Assembly: GCA_035559595.1 (NCBI GenBank) | Contig: DATMBF010000023.1 | Location: 1 to 8,361, forward strand | DNA length: 8,361 nt | Source of the DNA: DATMBF01 sp035559595 | Lineage (GTDB): Bacteria; Bacteroidota; Ignavibacteria; UBA10030 | Direction of reading: 5' to 3' | Part shown: positions 6,306 through 8,361 of the stretch, in pieces | How the letters are laid out: every line of letters begins with the position of its first letter | Position numbering within the stretch: the stretch's first letter is position 1 | The notes under the pieces: model-generated | Seen by the model: the letters and a program-made list of their open reading frames with translations, nothing else | The model's database searches: none | Told to the model about the DNA's origin: nothing | Program-made: the position numbers and the translations under genes

Positions 6306-6441
6306 AGGAAATGTTTGCTGAAAGGATATTGCACGTGTTGTCTCTGTCGTGCCCCTAATACGAAATTGTTGACGGAATGGATTTCACTCTTGTTTTTTCT
6401 TTCTTTTTGAGGCATGTCCTCGATCAAGGTCGCGGTCGAAC

Positions 6442-7350
6442 CTAATCTTTCTCCCTAGCCCTTCTCTTGAGGCTTCGATCCGGCAAGCGGTAGATTAGGT
6501 ACTCGGCATTGTACTTCAGTAGGGCATAGGCTTCGCTGGTCATGACGATGTTACTGTCGTGTTTCTTCTTGTCGGCTTCTTCGCTCTTCTTGTAAATCTT
6601 CTCTACTTTCTTCACCAGTTTCTCCAACTCTTTTCGTGATTTGACGGAATCTCCCTTTGTCAATTCTTTCTTTGCTTTCTCAATGCGCTTTTCGATGTTC
6701 TTGGCTACACCGTCATGTGGTTGTTCATCCTCGTCGCAATCGTCGTCTCGTGTTGATTTGAGCCAGCCGAGTTGCACAGACTGACGGGTGTAGGAAAGGA
6801 GGGTGTCGAGGAAGGCGAGGTGAATGAAAGGAGTAGGGGGTCTTGCCGCAGCAATAGTCAGAACTTTTTTGGAAGCCTCGAGGACATCTTCGCCGACGAC
6901 AGAGTCTGGTTCAAAGGTGAGTTCTGGGGGTTCTGCCCAACCTCGGATATATATGGTGGTAATGCTAGGGATACCCTTTGAATCATAGCTGAAAAGTGGT
7001 TGAGTCTGATTAGGATGGATGTAATGCAAAGAATCATCTGCACCCCAACCAATGGCGGGTGTTCGACCGCCAACAATGGCAAACCAGCCTTCGGGGGATT
7101 GCACGCGGGCAGGCAGAATATTGAAGGGAATATCTATCGCCCAAATACTCTGTTTACTTGTTGGCAGGCTCTTGATTTCATATTCGTACCGCAAGGCCCC
7201 TTGAACAGCAGTAATCCCGACTTTGACAATGACATCAACTTGATCAATGGGCGGAAATCTAAAAATCTTTAGCGTGTCCTGCGAAAGTGAAGATGGCGAG
7301 ACGCAAAACAAAAGCAAGAATAGCCGCATGAGATTTTTAAGAGTGCGCAT
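6442..7350 (-). CDS. Secreted protein of unknown function with FIMAH-like helical C-terminus
   Basis: I cannot assign a function to this 302-residue protein. It has a signal peptide: positive MRTLKNLMR, hydrophobic LFLLLFCV, and likely cleavage near Ser23-Gln24. Residues about 30-150 are beta-strand-rich and contain the aromatic stretches EGWFAIVGG and GWGADDSLHYIHP. An acidic patch with one cysteine (DDDCDEDEQ, 202-210) precedes a lysine/glutamate-rich helical region (215-263), then MTSEAYALLKYNAEYLIYRL (270-289). That helical arrangement, two amphipathic helices around a GD turn and then a final helix, recalls the FIMAH-type C-terminal module of exported bacterial proteins; this is recognition by pattern, not alignment. 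Its ATG lies two bases after the peptidase stop (TAA-TT-ATG), so the two are almost certainly co-translated, and it may be a partner of that peptidase. Confidence 0.72.
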   Translation of the reverse strand: MRTLKNLMRLFLLLFCVSPSSLSQDTLKIFRFPPIDQVDVIVKVGITAVQGALRYEYEIKSLPTSKQSIWAIDIPFNILPARVQSPEGWFAIVGGRTPAIGWGADDSLHYIHPNQTQPLFSYDSKGIPSITTIYIRGWAEPPELTFEPDSVVGEDVLEASKKVLTIAAARPPTPFIHLAFLDTLLSYTRQSVQLGWLKSTRDDDCDEDEQPHDGVAKNIEKRIEKAKKELTKGDSVKSRKELEKLVKKVEKIYKKSEEADKKKHDSNIVMTSEAYALLKYNAEYLIYRLPDRSLKRRAREKD

Positions 7351-7352
7351 AA

Positions 7353-8361
7353 TTATCTGACCCTTATATGATAGTGATCATAATGGGTTCTAACCCTCCC
7401 ATGAGTGTGTGCCTCAATAGCTCGCAGAAGTCTTTCTCTCTTAAGTTTTAAGCATCGATTCGCAACATCGATTCCCCTAAACCCGATATCCGCATTTTCG
7501 CCAATTCTGTGTTCAGCATGGCCTTCATCTATTCCAGATTTCCATCGGTTTCCCGTATCAAAGAGCCCACCATACTCCAGACTCATATCATTGATCCGCA
7601 GTCGTACACCCGGATTCAACGAATCATACGAGGCGGCAATATTCCTGATGGCTTGAACCAAAGCCGAAGTTCCATAATGGTTCCTAAAATGCAAGGACTT
7701 TAACGATGAAGCATCTCGACATGGGTCATTGGTGCCCGAATGATTATCAGGACCGCCCACCAACTCGTACTGCTGACCGGGGCCCAAAGCCACCAAATCC
7801 GGCACTCTCTCGAGAATACTTGTTGTATCCCACAGGAGCGGTTTCTCACTCGATTCAACTCGGAACTTCATCCGATCCCCAAATTGCGACGCAATATACC
7901 CGAAAGCTGCTCGACCATCGTTACCGGTAACATCAGTGATCGGATTGCCCCGCTGGTTCGTCCGTGTGGAAACAAAATGGCCGTAGTTCTCAAAGCTACG
8001 TGGTCGTCTCGGACTAACGTGATCATGTCCCCCAGAACCATCCTCATAGTCGCTCGTCAGGCGAATACCATGATTTGCCACTGGCTGGCCCCCACGCGTT
8101 AAGTAAACTTCCAGCACGGTCGTGTTCTCTGGATGGGGCCTCTCAGCAGTGAATGGCGGCACCAGCGGCAAAACCGTGCGAGGGCCGACAACAACAATCC
8201 GTAAGGTCTGCTCAATCACGACAATTGCTTCTTCTCCCTTCTTGGTTTGATCATTCTGCAGGCTTACGCGGACTATCGGTGTTGCTCTCGTTGTTGGATT
8301 CTTGACTACGGCTGCAAACACTACCCTTCCCGCCTTGGCATCCGCATAGCTGATGTTCTGC
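7353..8361 (-). CDS. Exported LAS/M15-like zinc peptidase with Ig-like domains (N-terminus outside window)
   Basis: The frame is open to the window edge at 8361; a GTG at 8319-8321 is in frame but is not a credible start because similar beta-rich sequence (QNISYADAKAGRVV) continues upstream. Numbering from that GTG, residues 1-50 end one beta domain. Residues about 66-165 form an Ig-like domain with a histidine-bearing loop (GSGGHDH, 95-101) and NGxDGRAAFGYIAS-like strands. Residues about 205-322 resemble a LAS-type (M15/MepA/VanX-like) peptidase: INDMSLEYGGLFD (243-255), His271-x6-Asp278 (EHRIGENADI), and DHYHIRVR at the end, giving His318 as the third zinc ligand and His316 nearby. The family cleaves peptide bonds in peptidoglycan stems or crosslinks, so an extracytoplasmic wall role is inferred. 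The stop lies two bases before the next ATG. Confidence 0.72.
   Translation of the reverse strand, partial: QNISYADAKAGRVVFAAVVKNPTTRATPIVRVSLQNDQTKKGEEAIVVIEQTLRIVVVGPRTVLPLVPPFTAERPHPENTTVLEVYLTRGGQPVANHGIRLTSDYEDGSGGHDHVSPRRPRSFENYGHFVSTRTNQRGNPITDVTGNDGRAAFGYIASQFGDRMKFRVESSEKPLLWDTTSILERVPDLVALGPGQQYELVGGPDNHSGTNDPCRDASSLKSLHFRNHYGTSALVQAIRNIAASYDSLNPGVRLRINDMSLEYGGLFDTGNRWKSGIDEGHAEHRIGENADIGFRGIDVANRCLKLKRERLLRAIEAHTHGRVRTHYDHYHIRVR

Noticed and set aside
6391..6420. T-rich tract next to GAGG-CATGT-CCTC between the two minus-strand genes, considered as a terminator or promoter element
   Set aside because: For minus-strand transcripts it gives an A run after the stem, and no convincing -35/-10 pair could be placed between it and the start at 6305.

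Overview
The window is gene-dense bacterial chromosome, with six genes on the + strand (41-5462) facing three on the - strand (5589-8361). The content suggests a free-living bacterium with an ordinary peptidoglycan-maintenance toolkit and an exported-protein repertoire. Weak or absent Shine-Dalgarno sequences, a DUF2652-type protein and secreted proteins of Ignavibacteria/Bacteroidota flavour point loosely to the FCB (Bacteroidota-Chlorobiota-Ignavibacteriota) group. That placement is an inference from gene flavour, and no rRNA or tRNA is present to settle it.

Region 1 (41-2026, +) is a compact oxidised-guanine repair cluster. It encodes a MutT-like Nudix hydrolase that would clean the nucleotide pool. 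Next comes a MutY-like adenine glycosylase with an iron-sulfur cluster, which would remove A opposite 8-oxoG. Last is an Ogg2-type (archaeal/thermophile-type) 8-oxoguanine glycosylase/lyase, which would remove the lesion itself. The last two overlap by ATGA. The MutY-like protein lacks the usual C-terminal Nudix-like domain and carries a winged-helix-like tail instead, while a separate Nudix protein is encoded next door.

Region 2 (2027-2238) is a 212-base spacer. It holds a possible 17-codon reading frame with a plausible ribosome site that can be masked by base pairing. It also holds a 7-base-period degenerate repeat of the same family as one found, inverted, between mutT and mutY.

Region 3 (2239-5462, +) is a tightly packed run. 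It encodes a saccharopine dehydrogenase-family oxidoreductase most like lysine 6-dehydrogenase, a YajQ-family (cyclic-di-GMP-binding type) protein, and an exported N-acetylmuramoyl-L-alanine amidase with an N-terminal copper-amine-oxidase-like/AMIN-like region.

Region 4 (5589-8361, -) converges on region 3. In transcription order it encodes the C-terminal part of an exported LAS/M15-type zinc peptidase fused to beta-rich Ig-like domains (running off the right edge), then a translationally coupled secreted protein of unknown function with a lysine-rich helical C-terminus. After a 136-base gap comes a DUF2652 protein, a class III nucleotidyl-cyclase-like fold with an inserted CxCxxC motif. No mobile element, CRISPR array, tRNA or rRNA is visible. 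I see no wholly new system; the most distinctive items are the GO-repair cluster architecture, the heptad repeats and the peptidase/secreted-protein pair.
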